Assembly (NCBI GenBank): GCA_003342895.1
Contig: PTFA01000158.1
Location: 1,939,559-2,003,558, forward strand
Length of the DNA stretch: 64,000 nt
Direction of reading: 5' to 3'
Origin: Casuarius casuarius
Taxonomy: Eukaryota > Chordata > Aves > Casuariiformes > Casuariidae
Shown: positions 13,260 through 24,812 of the stretch, one piece after another
How positions within the stretch are numbered: the stretch's first letter is position 1
Layout: every line of letters begins with the position of its first letter
The notes under the pieces: model-generated
Database searches by the model: none
Told to the model about the DNA's origin: nothing
The model's input: only the letters and a program-made list of their open reading frames with translations
Program-made: the position numbers and the translations under genes

Positions 13260-13380
13260 TTCTACAGGTAGGAAAACAAGACAGGGATGGGCAGAGTGCC
13301 CTACCTAAGGCAAGGGTGAAGGCCTGGCAGGTTAAGGATGAAAGTCCAGCATCCTCCCCAATCTAAACTAAGGCCCTAAT
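13260..13380 (+). repeat. Old MIR/L3-like remnant
   Basis: TACAGGTAGGAAAACAAGAC, then a CCTACCTAAGGCAAGG segment and a late CAGCATCCTCCCC segment follow the general order of MIR/L3 3' regions ('acagatgaggaaac ... cttgcccaaggtca'). Divergence is high, so the call is tentative. Confidence 0.35.
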
Positions 13381-13959
13381 TTCCTTCATATCCTATGCTT
13401 TTTGTAATGATTACTGAATTTCTCTATGCTATTCTCCAGAGATGTAATCTGATTACAGAGTTTCTGTTCAAACTTTCTTGTGATAACTGCAGCTAAAGCC
13501 TTGATATCATTGGTTAAATTTATCCATCTGAAAGCTTCAGCTGAACATTATTATTCTGATAAGAGTTTTTTCTAGATACGGTTAATGAAATTAACTGAAG
13601 ATGAGAGCCACAAATGAAGAATTTAATCAAGATTAATACCTGCATTGTTAAGGGCTGACAAGGTGGATGAACATAGTGATGCTTTCATCTATCAAATCTT
13701 TTGATCCTAAAAAATAACTGAGGTTCTGACCCCAGTTCTGTTTTGATGAGTGAGAGTGAACAAGCTTTAATTTGATGGGGCAAGCAGATTGTTTCTTAAC
13801 ACTTCTGCCCAAAGATAGGAGATGAAATCTACCTGCAGAATCCTTGGGTGCTCTGCAGAGATCCTGATGCTGTAGAGATCTTGGATTTAGGGTCTGTGTT
13901 TCTGAAAGAACATCAGTCCCTGAAGAGCTGGTTATTAATTACATAGGAGGGCAGTCTGC

Positions 13960-14370
13960 ATCCTCCAGCTCATGAGCAGTGTTTGGGAGCAGCAAGAGCA
14001 GGGCTGCTCCCTAGGGGAAGTGCAGTCCCACCACACCTGATCCGGGCAAGCAGAGGAGGGTGGGGACAGCAGCAGGTCATATCAGCAGTCCAGTGATCAT
14101 CAGGCAAAAGCAAGGGAACAAGCCAGGTCCAAGGTCAGTCCAGGAAACCCAAAGAACAGTTCAAGAATGGAGCTGGAGACTGGCACTGCTATGGCATCAC
14201 TGGGGTGGGGACTGATGGCCCAAGCTGAGCTGAAATGGGGCTCCTGGGCTGTAAGCAGGGTGCAGGGGAGGCCCCAGGGAGGCTGGTCAGGGTCATTAAC
14301 AGCTATTAGTGCCCTCCAGGCCCTGACATCCAGGGCATGAAGCAAGTCCAAAGCCCCTCAGCACCTGCTG
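13960..14370. other. GC-rich stretch in intron 3
   Basis: About 400 bp is clearly richer in G and C than the rest of the intron, with repeated short words such as CCAGG, GGTCCAAGGTC, GGGGAGG and CCCTCCAGGCCCTG. It contains few CpGs. It has the look of an old GC-rich repeat or a non-coding element, but I cannot assign a family. A minus-strand open frame of 83 codons (14100-14351) overlaps it and shows no recognisable domain. Confidence 0.4.
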
Positions 14371-15546
14371 AGCTAGAATCTCAAAGGACAATTTACAGGT
14401 TTCTTTACACCATTATTTCCATCTTTTGTAACTGGTGCATGAATTCAGTTGTCCCTCCCTGAGCTTGGTGCCAATAATCCCCTTCTACCAAAACCTGAGC
14501 AAGCACAGAGCTCCCTTTCTTCACATATAGGACCTGTACATCTGCTCTTCTTACAGCATGTTGTCACTGTCCCCATTCCAACCAGGCACAGCTATTCATT
14601 GACGAGGTGAAATCAGATTGTGAGCAGCGGGAATTTCAGGAACAAAACCCAGCACACTGAAACAAAGCGAGACAGTGAAGAATTGAGCAGACAGAGCTCA
14701 GACACGCAGGGAAGTGAACTGAAAATGTTTTGGAGGTTGTCACTTTTGCCTTCCAAATACGACTAGTAGCTGACTTGAAAATGTGGTATAAACTATCCTC
14801 TTTCTATCCTGCAATTTTTAAGTCTTACTCCAAGTTAAAGAACAGACATACAAACCTGTGCTGACAGACAGCTAAAGACAGAAACCTTTGGCAAGGAGAA
14901 ATGGAAAGGAGAAGCTGAGGTCAGAGGTGTAGGTAACACCTGCTGCTGGAGAAAACATCTTTCCTGATGGCTGACCTACTTTATCAAGTTTCTGGCCTCA
15001 TCTAGTCTATTCCTTCTTCCTCAGATGTTTCGAACCCCTTGATGATGTCAAACCAAGTATTGCGTAGCCACATTTTAATGGAGGAATGAAAACCTCTGGT
15101 TATAATGGAGAAAGACCAGGGAAAAGGGAACAGAATTGAGGAGCCGAGAACAGGACTATCCAGAAATGGTCATAAAAGGTTCTGAAAGTGAAGAGGAAGG
15201 ACTGGGGTCTTCAATCTTTTTCTCTGTATCCCTTAGAACTATGTGAATTACTGAGCAGAAGCTACGGTCAGGTCATACCAACAGAGTGAATTTCGTTTTG
15301 GAATTTAAAAGCCTATTCAGCCTCTCTACAGCACTGCAGGCCTTTGCTTTTCATTGGCTTGCACAGGAAATCATAACTGAAGTAAATAATCCAGAACTGT
15401 TTGGGAAGTGTTAAATATATATAATCACAAGTTAAGGTGTGTCAATCTGTCTCCAGGGTTCAAGCCCCATTGACAATTTCTGATATCTTCAGGAATAAAA
15501 TTTCTGCCAGTCGCCACCATTAATAGCCATACTTCTTCTTTCACAG

Positions 15547-15728
15547 CATTTTTGAGCGGTGGCTAAGAAGACACAGGCCCTTGCGAGAAGTTTACCCAGC
15601 AGCCAATGCACCCATTGGGCACAATCGAGAAAGTTACATGGTCCCCTTTATCCCTCTTTACCGAAATGGAGATTATTTTATTTCATCAAGAGAGCTGGGG
15701 TATGACTATGAGTATCTGGAAGAACGAG
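15547..15728 (+). CDS. TYR: Tyrosinase, coding exon 4
   Basis: This exon encodes the end of the lumenal domain of tyrosinase, just after the copper B site. It corresponds to about human residues 395-455. The acceptor AG is at 15545-15546 and the donor GT at 15729-15730 (GAG|GTAACA). The length is 182 bp, the same as the human exon. It starts in phase 2: the first C completes a serine codon from exon 3, followed by I-F-E-R-W-L-R-R-H. Diagnostic words are [16 protein letters not shown] and [11 protein letters not shown], then GYDYEYLEE. The arginine equivalent to human R402 is present. None of the six copper-binding histidines lies in this exon; they are in exons left of the window. The final G joins the first CA of exon 5 to give alanine. 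The frame stays open into the intron to a stop near 15788. Confidence 0.97.
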
Positions 15729-16473
15729 GTAACATTACAATTTTAAGTAAATGTCAAATTTACTGCTTTTTACATGAAATATGTCTGTAGAATTATAAGA
15801 TTAAAAAATCCCCAATACTTCTATTCCAGATTTTTCCCTGAATACAGTCCCAAATTTCTCCTGCTTGTTTTCATGTTTCTGGTCTGATGATATAAATAAT
15901 TAATATCATACTATCTGAAAAGTGACAACCAAAAATTAGTAACTGACATCAATCCTACCTATTCTGTCTCTGCTGTGCAATCACACAGACTCATAAAGAA
16001 CAGATTCTGACCCAATGAGTCAGCTCGTGCACAGAGCCAGGGAGAAAAAGGACTGGATTTTGAGCCTGCTGTTTGCCTAGCTCAGGTGATACTGTGCAAC
16101 ATACATGGAAACTAGTGGGTTTTTCAGATTCTGGACTTTGTTTGAACAACAGGCAGATCCAAAACTCTCCTTTTGGTTTACAAAAGCAATCAATTTGATC
16201 TCTTAAGTACCCAGAGTAAAATTCACCTCTATCAAAGGACAACACAAGGTCTGTGCAGCACTTAAAACTAGGTGATCCATTGACCTTGTGCTTGTATGGT
16301 TATTTGTACAGAATGCAACTGGATCATTTATAATGCTTTTTCATTGAATCAAATGAATTTTGCACTGTTTACTGATGGTTTTGACTTGCATTGTTTCATT
16401 TTGACTTGGGTGTTTCGGCCATCCTCTCAAGTACAGAGAGGACAGAGGACCCTGGGGCTTTAGCTGCTGGGCA

Positions 16474-16474
16474 N
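16474..16474. other. Undetermined base (N)
   Basis: A single N lies within the context GGGCANCCTCAGG in TYR intron 4. It marks an unresolved base in the assembly and has no coding effect. Confidence 0.99.
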
Positions 16475-19400
16475 CCTCAGGTAGACATAAGTCTTGTGCT
16501 CAGAGTAGAGGACTTCATAATTTCACTCTGGTAGTGCAAGTATCCTTGTCTAAGAGAGGGTTAAATTCTATTAAAGACATAAAGTTGTCTGGAACAGAAA
16601 ACTTCTTACATATTTTGGCCCAATCCATTACAAAAATGGACTACTGGAATGATCAGACACATCTCTGGTGTTCACTGCTATCGAAACCTATCCTGGATAT
16701 GAGATACAGCTATCATCTTTGCAAAACATCATTGGCAACTGAATGAGTAGGTTACTGACATGTTTGCTTTTCATGATTGAGGTGGGAAACTTTCTGTGAA
16801 AAGAAAGTTAAAAGGCAATTGAGAGCTGAAGGTCCAGTAACTGTATAGCAAAAGCACCAGAGACATTTTAGCAAAACTAGCACTGTCATTGCCTTTTTGT
16901 CTTTATCAGACAATAACAGTTCCCAGGGCACCTCTGCTTTTCTGAAAGAGTTTGCTTAATGATGAGGGTGCATGGTTTCTGCACACCTGATAAACTGTCC
17001 AAGTGTGCATTCAGCTTGTTCATTCAATTCTCCAGTTAAGCAAAATCTGGCTTGTGATTTAAAGTCAACCGGAAAACACACTTTTATGACTGATTATTTT
17101 ATGTGTAAGGAAAGGAATCTATAACTCACTTGGATAATTGTTAAGGCCATTTCGCACTACAACACAGAGACAGAAGTCAGTATTTCTTCTAACTTGCCAT
17201 ACACAATTTGACCAACTCCAATTATTCAAACAGAAAATAATCTCAAAACCACTTAAAATATAATCTCAAAATTAATATTTTGGTTTCATTAGTAGTCATC
17301 TTTCCCCTTTGTTCAGGTTTCCTTTTCTTTTTTTTTTTTGATCAAGACTAGAAAAATACATACCTATTTTTAATGAAACCCACTGATTTCCTGAAATCTC
17401 ATGATATGATGTGTAATCACACCATTAAAAAATGCCAAATATCATGACAGTCAGAAATAGTGAAGACTGAACTGGTTTTGCAAAAATAGGCAGTAAACTA
17501 GTTCCCATTTAGCAATCCAGTTCTGTTGCCTCCTGGTCTCTTCACTCTTCCTGGGGGAGCATGCAGTGCTCAGAAAATGAAATTCTTATTAAATTCTGCC
17601 TGTGTTCTTAACATAGGAGTAAGGAAAGTAGCTCCTTAATTGTTTGAAAAATCAACCCCAAGAGTGAAATTCAACTTCGTTTAGAAAGCCCAGATAATCT
17701 TTAGATGTAGCTCAACCTCTTGTGAATCTCACTGAGAGGAAGAGAGCTTAAGCCATTTCTCATCCAAAGGAAAGAACGGGTTGCAAATGGAAAATGGTCT
17801 AGAATTTCAAAATGCAGATATGGATTTTCTCCGTATTTCAGTGTCTAAGCACAGACTCTTCTCTAGAAAGGAATGCTAAATTCTTGTTAAGAATAAACAG
17901 GAACTTCTTGGTTGAGGAGCTGAAGAAGGAAAGCCTGCCTCTAGCGTACTCAAGGCAGAACAGAAAGTATGGGTCTGTGAGTGGCAGCCAGGAGCTACAA
18001 GACATGCAAAAAAAAGCGACAAAAGTAGAAAAAAATAACAGCAATGAAGATCTGGGTGGATGAGCATCGGTAGAATTTCTGCAGGTCTTCCTAATGAGGA
18101 GGAAGAGGAAAAACAGAGGAACAGGAATGGATAGAATGAGGAAAGAACAAATAAACTGGATTTTACTTGATTTTAAAGCGAGTAACTGGAGAAAAGCAGC
18201 AATGGCAGCCGTTCTGGGTTAGGGCACAGCAACCTGATAGAGATGAATTAGTTCCATACAGAACATTATGAAGCCGGTTACAAGAAATAAAAGTGGGAAA
18301 GGATCCAACGAGAAAATGATATTTTAATGCTAAATTATACTGTTGTTCTCCCCCGGGAAAAAAGCTGATGCCTGGAGCCCTTCTTTCTACTGAAAAGAGA
18401 GTCAGTGTGGGAGAGTATGTGGATATTTTAATTGTAGCTTCATTTATTTTTATGTATATGGCAGCCCTGAAACAGAAGTGGTCACAAACAGTATACATGG
18501 AAATCCATCCTTCAGGAATCAAAGACATGTCAGAGACTAATTGCTTGGGTGCTGATTTGAGCAGAAACTGAAGCAGACACCCAGCTCTCCCTGACATAAG
18601 AACCATGAACTGTAAAACTAACAAACTGGCATGGCTTGCTGAGGATGAACATTTGCTGGCATCAGTAAAAAGGATTTGGAAGACTAATGGCACCACCTAG
18701 CAATGGCTGTCAAAACAATATTCTATTGCAAGAGTTATTCCAAGCATTTGCATTTAAGAGTTTGGACTAAGTCTTTTTAATTTTTTCCTTCCGGATATAG
18801 GAATGGATAAAATCATAGACACAGCCTGAGTTTTCCACAGAAACTCTCCTTCTCTTAGTGGGAACAATCTGACAATGCTTGTAAGTGTGGCTGGATGTTT
18901 CACATTTTTTGAAGAAACAGGCAGCTACCCAATTATAAACCCAGGAATCGAACCATCAGTTGCAATTTCTGAACATCTTAACCAAGAAGTTTTGACACTG
19001 AGGGCAAAGCAAGGGATAACAGCGGTGTGATTACGATGTAGAAGGTCAGGAGTACAGCTGTCCTGGCTGGTTGCTCCTGGATGTGCTGCAGAAGGAAAAC
19101 TCAGATCCGGATTCTGACCGTAGCTCATTTCTATTCATAGATCTTCAGCAATTTGGTTGCAAAATGAGAGACAGGCAATCAGAAAACATGGCAACTGGCA
19201 AATACAATAGGTACCAAATGGTGCTGTACCACAATGGGGGGACTCTGCTGAGTCTCCACAGGCAGGAGCACATGCTGTTGGCTACAATGTGACAGGACAA
19301 TGTTTTGAATTTAAGACTGTGCAATAAAATAGTGACGTGCATTGAAATGTGGGTGCAGAGGTAATAGAATGCAATTAAAGGTGGCAATACTTGCTAAATG

Positions 19401-20078
19401 CTGACTTGGGATATGTTTTACATTTCTGAAACACTTGACTAAAAAAAATTTTTTTTTATAAATAAAAGATGAGAAGAGAGCGTCTTGGTCCTGGGGTTTT
19501 CCTCAGGCAGAGATAAGGAGGTGTAGAATAAGGTCAATTGAAAAATAAGGAGAGAACCAAGAAAACAGGATGTAAAAATATATTCCTCAGAAATCAGAGT
19601 GTAAGCAGACAGTTTGACTGTTATGCAAAGAAGCTTAGTGGAGGAACACAGACATGGATTTTAAAAACTGCTTGTTTGTTTGTTTGTTTTCTCCTTTTTC
19701 CTCGAGGCCTAGGGAAAGGAAACTATCTTTTGGTGAGTTGTTAACACCCTAGTAGCACATAATGTGGTGGTGGCACATATCAGGTATCCTATAGACAGAT
19801 CTCACCTCCTTTTTGAGAGATTCATATAAGCAAACTGTGAAAGAGCGGTTATCGAGTGCAAGTGTTAACTCAGGTTATCCAGCAACAACAACAACAAAAC
19901 TGTGTTGCTCTATAAATATGCCCAGGAACATTTGATTTCTCTCCTTTCATTATACCAAAGTAATCCATTTTTGCCTGTAATCTGCTCTGCTGATGTGTCA
20001 GCATTGCCAGTGAGTGGGTGGGAATGCACAGCAATGCAACAGGCAGGGACAACTCTAAGCAATTTCAGCACTGAAAAT

Positions 20079-20102
20079 TTGATTATAAAATTGATTATAA
20101 AA
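20079..20102 (+). repeat. 12-bp perfect tandem duplication
   Basis: The unit TTGATTATAAAA occurs twice head to tail with no mismatch, in an AT-rich part of TYR intron 4. Confidence 0.85.
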
Positions 20103-23100
20103 TGCAGAAAGGGTCTGATTCTCACCATTTCTAGAAATAGCCACACAATGAAGGGGGGTAGCAAGGGAACGAATCATAGCTTCTTGAGTTGCCCACCTTA
20201 GATTTAAGACAGGACTGAAGAGGAGCAGCTTGAGTTTACACCCAAAGATATCACGGCTCTACCATAAAATAACTCATTAACACTCATTGCACAGCATCTC
20301 TTGAAGTCCAAAGACAGAGGACGATAGCTGAACATCTTCTCCAGACTTTCTCCCATGGTGATGGGAAGCTTTAAGCTGTAAGAAGACAACATTATAAAGA
20401 CTTTCCAAACTGTAATAATAAGAAAACCCTAGTGAAGTTCATGCGAGCTGTGAACTTCTCATCACTGCAGGGACAAGTGATCCTGTGTTAGGACAGACTG
20501 AGGATCTCCAAAACTTGAAATCCCTCCCAGCTTGTCTTGTGATTTTTTGACTGCAGAAGTCTCAGTGATATTTCCCATGATCAGCCAGAGGGACACAACA
20601 TACGAACCACCCACACAAAACCAAGGAAATGACAACAGCCAAATAGAAAGTACTTGCTTAGCAGGGTGAGAAGAAAATCTGTAAGCCTGAGCTAGATAAG
20701 TTTGTGTTGCCCGAAAGTTTGCTCTAAAATCTGGTGCCCATTAATTACACAGATTAGGGGAAGAAAAGCACATCAAATGGAATGGCAAGTCTCTGCCAGC
20801 ATGCCAGTGGGGTGTATGGCAATTAATAAATGATGGAAAACTAGTTTTTGTTTGTTTCTTTGGCTGGCAAGAGGTTTTATTTCTAATTTTTGGAATTTAC
20901 CCTGGAAAGGCTTTGCCATTGCCCTAGTTTGCATAAAAGGTATATAAAAAACAGATACATATTCTTAAAAAGATATTAAATATTAAGGTTTGTCCTTGTG
21001 ATCCATTATATCAATAATATAATTTGAGATGACCACAACAGGAAGATCTCAGGATGCCCAATAATAGATTAGCCATAGCATGTTTCTTCTGTCTTAATTA
21101 TGGAGGAAAAATCCATATTATTTCCTAAACATAGGAGATGCAGATTGCTTCACTCTAAAATTACACTGCTGTGTACTGTTGCAACATAAGTAACCTACAC
21201 AAAATGGAATATTCAGTTTTTTTTAATTAAAAAGATGAGTGACTTGGTGTGGTAATAGCAAAAAAAAAAATGCTTTGTTGCTGTTACCTAAAGCTAAAAC
21301 TCTCTTTGAGAAGAAAGAACTTCAAGAGTTGGATGCTAAGACTGTGGCTGGGGTTAATCACTGTTATTTTTCTATGGGAAAGAGCAAGATGAAGGGATTT
21401 CTTGATATTAGTCACTAATGGAAGGCTGAAGATCAAGCACCAGCAAAACTTGGGTTCCTCTTGTTTTGTCATGAAGTTATTGACTGGGAGGGCAGTTTTA
21501 CTTGATGTTCATGACACCTTCTGGGGAGGATAACTTCATTTGACTCAAAACATTAATGGCTCCCACAGAGCGGCTGTGTCCTCTACACACCCTCTTAACA
21601 CTTTTCGCAGGTAGCCATCAGCAAAACATCGCTGTACTCATGTATCTAGCACTGTCAGAGACTAAAGCATTATGGTAATGGAGTCCCTGAAATCCCAGTT
21701 TGCAGGATTTCTGCTGGGCAGACAGGCTGACCAGCTCACAACTCCGGGAACAGTCATAAGTTTACTGTTGTGTTAGTCATGTTTACAGATTATAGGGAGC
21801 CGTGGGATACTCCACTCTCTGGCACCCCAGAGTTACCATGGTAACTTTATGATAGAGATGCCAAACATCTTTTGCACAGCAAAAAAAAGCAGAAAACAGA
21901 CAGCAGATGCCAGGGGCTGTTGGTCGTTGGCTTCAAGCTAATTACAGGAATTGTGTACAGAAAGCAAGAGAAAGGCATCTTTGAATATCAGGGATATAAA
22001 AAAATGGAATAGATTAATCCTTCCTGAAAGGACCTGCCATGAAATGCGACTTCTCTGTGTCTCAAAGTCATGTTATGTTTTACCAAGGAGAAGATAGCTC
22101 AGAACTCCAATTAATATTGATGCGGGAGAGAGATGGTTGAAGGACAAAGTATGGATTTAAGAAGTCACTTAGAAATCCCTCATATCCCAGATAAAGTTCT
22201 ACAAGGAGAACTTTGTGATAATGCTCTTTTTTAATACCTTTAAGACAGTATCAAGTTCTTGTTGTGTATCAGGTTTCTGTTGTTATATGCATCCTCCAGT
22301 TTAAATATCCATTTTGTTTCTAATTCAGTTTTGTTTATAATATAACCATAAAAGACGTAGGTTAAAAAAATGTTGAGGTTACAAAGTCAAGCATGAAAAG
22401 TTAAGAATGCCAACATTAAATTTGTCCATACAGTCATAATTCACCCTCCAGCCTTATATGTATGCATTATCTTTAATTACATGCTATTTTTCCCCAGACT
22501 TCCACCTCAGTCATTGCACAGCATAGACAGAATTCATTAAGAATCAGATACCCAATTCTCCTTAATTTGGGTTTTCTTCTTCTCAGTTAAGCCATGTGTA
22601 GGCAAATGTATGATTTATTGCACGCTCTTAAAACACTGTCCTGAAGAAGTTTCCTCTTACACTTTTTCTTTGGTGCCTATCACTGCAGCAGCTGAGTCCT
22701 GAGGAAATATTAATTTATATTCAAAATACAAAGGATTTGACTGGCTGGTGCTGTCCTCATTTGACAGATGAGAAATGACAAGGTGCCTTGTATACAGAGG
22801 CTTGTGGGGTTCACTCTGAAGTATTAAGAGCCTAAATTTTTGATAATTCTTAGTGTTATATAGCATTTATATGTCTACTGAGGTCAGAAGTAGAAGGCTG
22901 AACATGCAGACTGTGGCAAATCCAACCTCAGAATACAAAATTGGAAAATAAGAACCAGAGAAATAGTAACCACACTTCCCAAGAGTAAAGCAGGGTTACA
23001 GGGGCAAAGCAAACTATATTCAGACTAAAATGGAATTGTATCTCAGAGAGTAATTCAGACATCAAGTGCTAAGGATTGTTTAACTTTAAGGGTGCCCAAA

Positions 23101-23639
23101 CCACTAACATCTTTTCAGAGCACAGTGCATTCAAAAGCACATGCTCAGAAGCACCATGCTTCAAGGAGACACATGGGGCCACTCTTCTCGGCGCCAGTGA
23201 AAATGGGAGATGGGCAGGGAGACGCTCTGGGAGTGTACCACACTAAATGTGGTTGAGCACACCTACAGCAGTCCAGCTGCACGAGCGCTATTCAAAAGTA
23301 AAGCACAACCTTCCCATAGGTGTCCCCTTTTCTTGCCCTAATGGCTAGTTACAGCTAGTAACTGGGAGATGTGGATTCCAGATCCAACTTGGCCTAACAG
23401 GATACTTACTCCCATTTCTCACACACAAGTCAGCAGGCTGTGGGGTGCGTTGTGAAGAGGTCACACTGTGAAGTGAGAGCCCTGTATGACAAGGTTTTCG
23501 TGACTCATTGGGCCATGGCAAGAAGGACAGGGACACAGACAGAAATACACATACAGAAAAGCAAGGAGGCAGCTGACTCTCCAACCAGTGAGAAGCTCCC
23601 CTGTACCCCCACAAGGAAAGAAGGCTCCACCTCTTCCTT

Positions 23640-24060
23640 CAAGGGTTTCTTGTGTGGAGAGTGCCAGAGGATGATTGTCTACTGCCTCTCCCAGCCCAGG
23701 AGACATCAAATGAAACTAGGAGGCAGCAAGTTCAAACCAAGTGAAAGAAGGTGGCTCTTCACACAGTATGTAGTTAAGTTAAGCAACTCCTTGGTCCAAG
23801 AAGTTGTGATAAAAGTTCAAAGAGCAGCTGGACAAGCTGATGAAAGAAATTAAAAAATCCACTAGTGACTATTACACGCGAGCTGCAGGTTGGTGGAGAC
23901 TGGGAAAGTATTTTGTGAAAGGGTCATAATATGCTTGACCTGCTCTTAAACTCTCCTCCAGTACTCTGCTTTGGTTGTTGCTGCTGGAAGGATGTTGAGC
24001 CAGTGGGACCTTTGGCCATACTGCATCAGTCTGTTCTTGTGGTACATTCTTATAGTTTTG
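23640..24060 (+). repeat. CR1 LINE 3'-end remnant, sense orientation
   Basis: The segment runs through AAACTAGGAGGCAGCAAGTT, GTGAAAGAAGG, CTCTTCACACAG, GCAACTCCTTGG, CAAGAAGTTGTGAT and CAGCTGGACAAGC, and ends with GGGACCTTTGGCCATACTG and ACATTCTTATA. This is the order of CR1-type 3' regions ('aaactaggaggaagcaagttc ... aactccttgccacaaga ... ggacctttggtctgacccagta ... gttcttatg'). It is diverged and lies about 260 bp upstream of TYR exon 5. The 5' boundary is approximate, and the 137-codon frame across it (23440-23853) does not read as reverse transcriptase. Confidence 0.7.
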
Positions 24061-24319
24061 ATAAAACCATAAAGAATACTGGAAGCAGTGAATGCTGTTC
24101 CTGTCTTTAATACAAAAATGGGGAAACATAAACTCTAAGGACTGAAGAGATCTGTTTAAAACTATTTGTGACCTTCAGGCAATTTTTACCAATGTAATGT
24201 CCTTTTTCACTTTGAGTCTTCCAGTATTAGCCATTATATAACTGCTGGCCTCTAGAAACTACCAGTACAGTACATAATATAAAAGGACCTTTCTTTCTCT
24301 GCCTTTTTTTTTCCCCCAG

Positions 24320-24543
24320 CACTTGGTTCTTTCCAGGACTTTTTAGTACCCTATCTTGAGCAAGCTCGTCAGATCTGGGCCTGGTTAGTTGGCGCAGCTG
24401 TGACCGGTGGCATAATTACCGCTCTGCTCACAGGGATCGCTCTCGCCTGCAAGAAGAGGAGAAGTGGAACTTCTGCAGAGATACAGCCCTTACTCGTAGA
24501 AAGTGAAGATTACAATAATATGTCTTATCAGTCCAATTTATAA
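24320..24543 (+). CDS. TYR: Tyrosinase, last coding exon 5 with stop
   Basis: This exon encodes the C-terminal 74 residues of tyrosinase: a short lumenal stem, a single transmembrane helix and the cytoplasmic tail. The acceptor AG is at 24318-24319 after a long pyrimidine tract. The first CA completes an alanine codon with the last G of exon 4. The stem reads [15 protein letters not shown] and [10 protein letters not shown] opens the membrane helix. The helix continues through glycine, isoleucine and leucine residues to LAC, then the stop-transfer KKRR. The tail carries the acidic dileucine signal EIQPLL, which in this family directs sorting to melanosomes through AP adaptors. It then has an acidic/tyrosine stretch (ESEDYNN) and ends MSYQSNL before TAA at 24541-24543. 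The tail length is as expected for tyrosinase, with no frameshift. Confidence 0.97.
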
Positions 24544-24812
24544 AGGCCTCCAGTAATTCAGTGGTGTTACTAAGGTGCTAACCAAGCCTGCAGGGTTTGA
24601 TTCATGTTTACGAATAAGTTGTTGAGGTGTGCTGCATAAGCATGCTGGACAGTATTGCTCATCATGTCTCTTGTACCCTCCAGTGTTGTAGTATATTACC
24701 AGATTCACCCCTACAAAATTTTCCAGATCCAACATAAGTTAGTGTACCACCCAAGAAACCATGTATTTCCTATGCAAATGCTTGATTAAATGATGTTCCT
24801 ATGAAAGCAGAC
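24544..24812 (+). other. TYR: TYR 3' UTR (predicted)
   Basis: Sequence from the TYR stop codon to the expected cleavage site after the ATTAAA at 24785-24790. The implied 3' UTR of about 270 bp is short, as for other vertebrate tyrosinase transcripts. The end position is inferred, and transcripts could extend further if the ATTAAA is used inefficiently. Confidence 0.55.
24785..24790 (+). terminator. TYR: Candidate TYR polyadenylation signal ATTAAA
   Basis: ATTAAA, the commonest variant of AATAAA, lies 242 bp after the TYR stop. It is followed 25-50 bases later by a U/GU-rich stretch (GTCTCCACTGTTTTATTTG). I see no canonical AATAAA between the stop and this point. Confidence 0.6.

Larger units (their letters stand above)
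1..15546 (+). other. TYR: TYR intron 3, 3' part
   Basis: This is non-coding sequence upstream of the TYR exon 4 acceptor. It ends in a pyrimidine-rich tract and CAG (acceptor AG at 15545-15546). It is mostly unique, AT-leaning DNA. It contains a CpG-rich patch at the left edge, a degenerate minisatellite-like array at about 4.0-4.9 kb, CR1-like and MIR-like remnants, homopolymer runs and a GC-rich stretch at about 13.96-14.37 kb. The longest open frame (6188-6733, + strand, 181 codons) shows no domain I recognise and no splice or promoter context, so I treat it as chance. Outside the listed repeats I see nothing gene-like. Confidence 0.8.
15729..24319 (+). other. TYR: TYR intron 4
   Basis: An 8,591 bp intron between TYR exons 4 and 5. 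It begins GTAACATT and ends in a strong polypyrimidine tract (T-run, then CCCCCAG). It holds one undetermined base (16474), a 12-bp tandem duplication, short TTTG and CAA runs, and a CR1 remnant at about 23.64-24.06 kb near its 3' end. A minus-strand frame of 177 codons (18163-18696) is the longest open frame here. It has no domain I recognise and no supporting context. Confidence 0.95.
1..24812 (+). other. TYR: TYR gene body, 3' part (intron 3 to polyA signal)
   Basis: This is the 3' portion of the tyrosinase gene on the + strand. Two coding exons are present (15547-15728 and 24320-24543) and they join in phase across an 8.6 kb intron. I searched the 15.5 kb upstream by eye for the copper-binding exons (the exon ending in the HHAFVDS motif and earlier ones) and did not find them, so they lie left of the window. 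Tyrosinase oxidises tyrosine and DOPA in melanosomes as the first step of melanin synthesis. The right end is set at the expected cleavage site after an ATTAAA signal. The next gene, NOX4, lies tail to tail, as in human. Confidence 0.93.

Noticed and set aside
15729..15790. Open frame running from TYR exon 4 into intron 4 up to a stop near 15788
   Set aside because: The GAG|GTAACA donor and the phase match to exon 5 show normal splicing. The read-through is an intronic extension with no sign of use.
18163..18696. 177-codon minus-strand frame in TYR intron 4
   Set aside because: There is no recognisable domain, no promoter or splice context, and short frames overlap on the other strand. It is consistent with a chance open frame.
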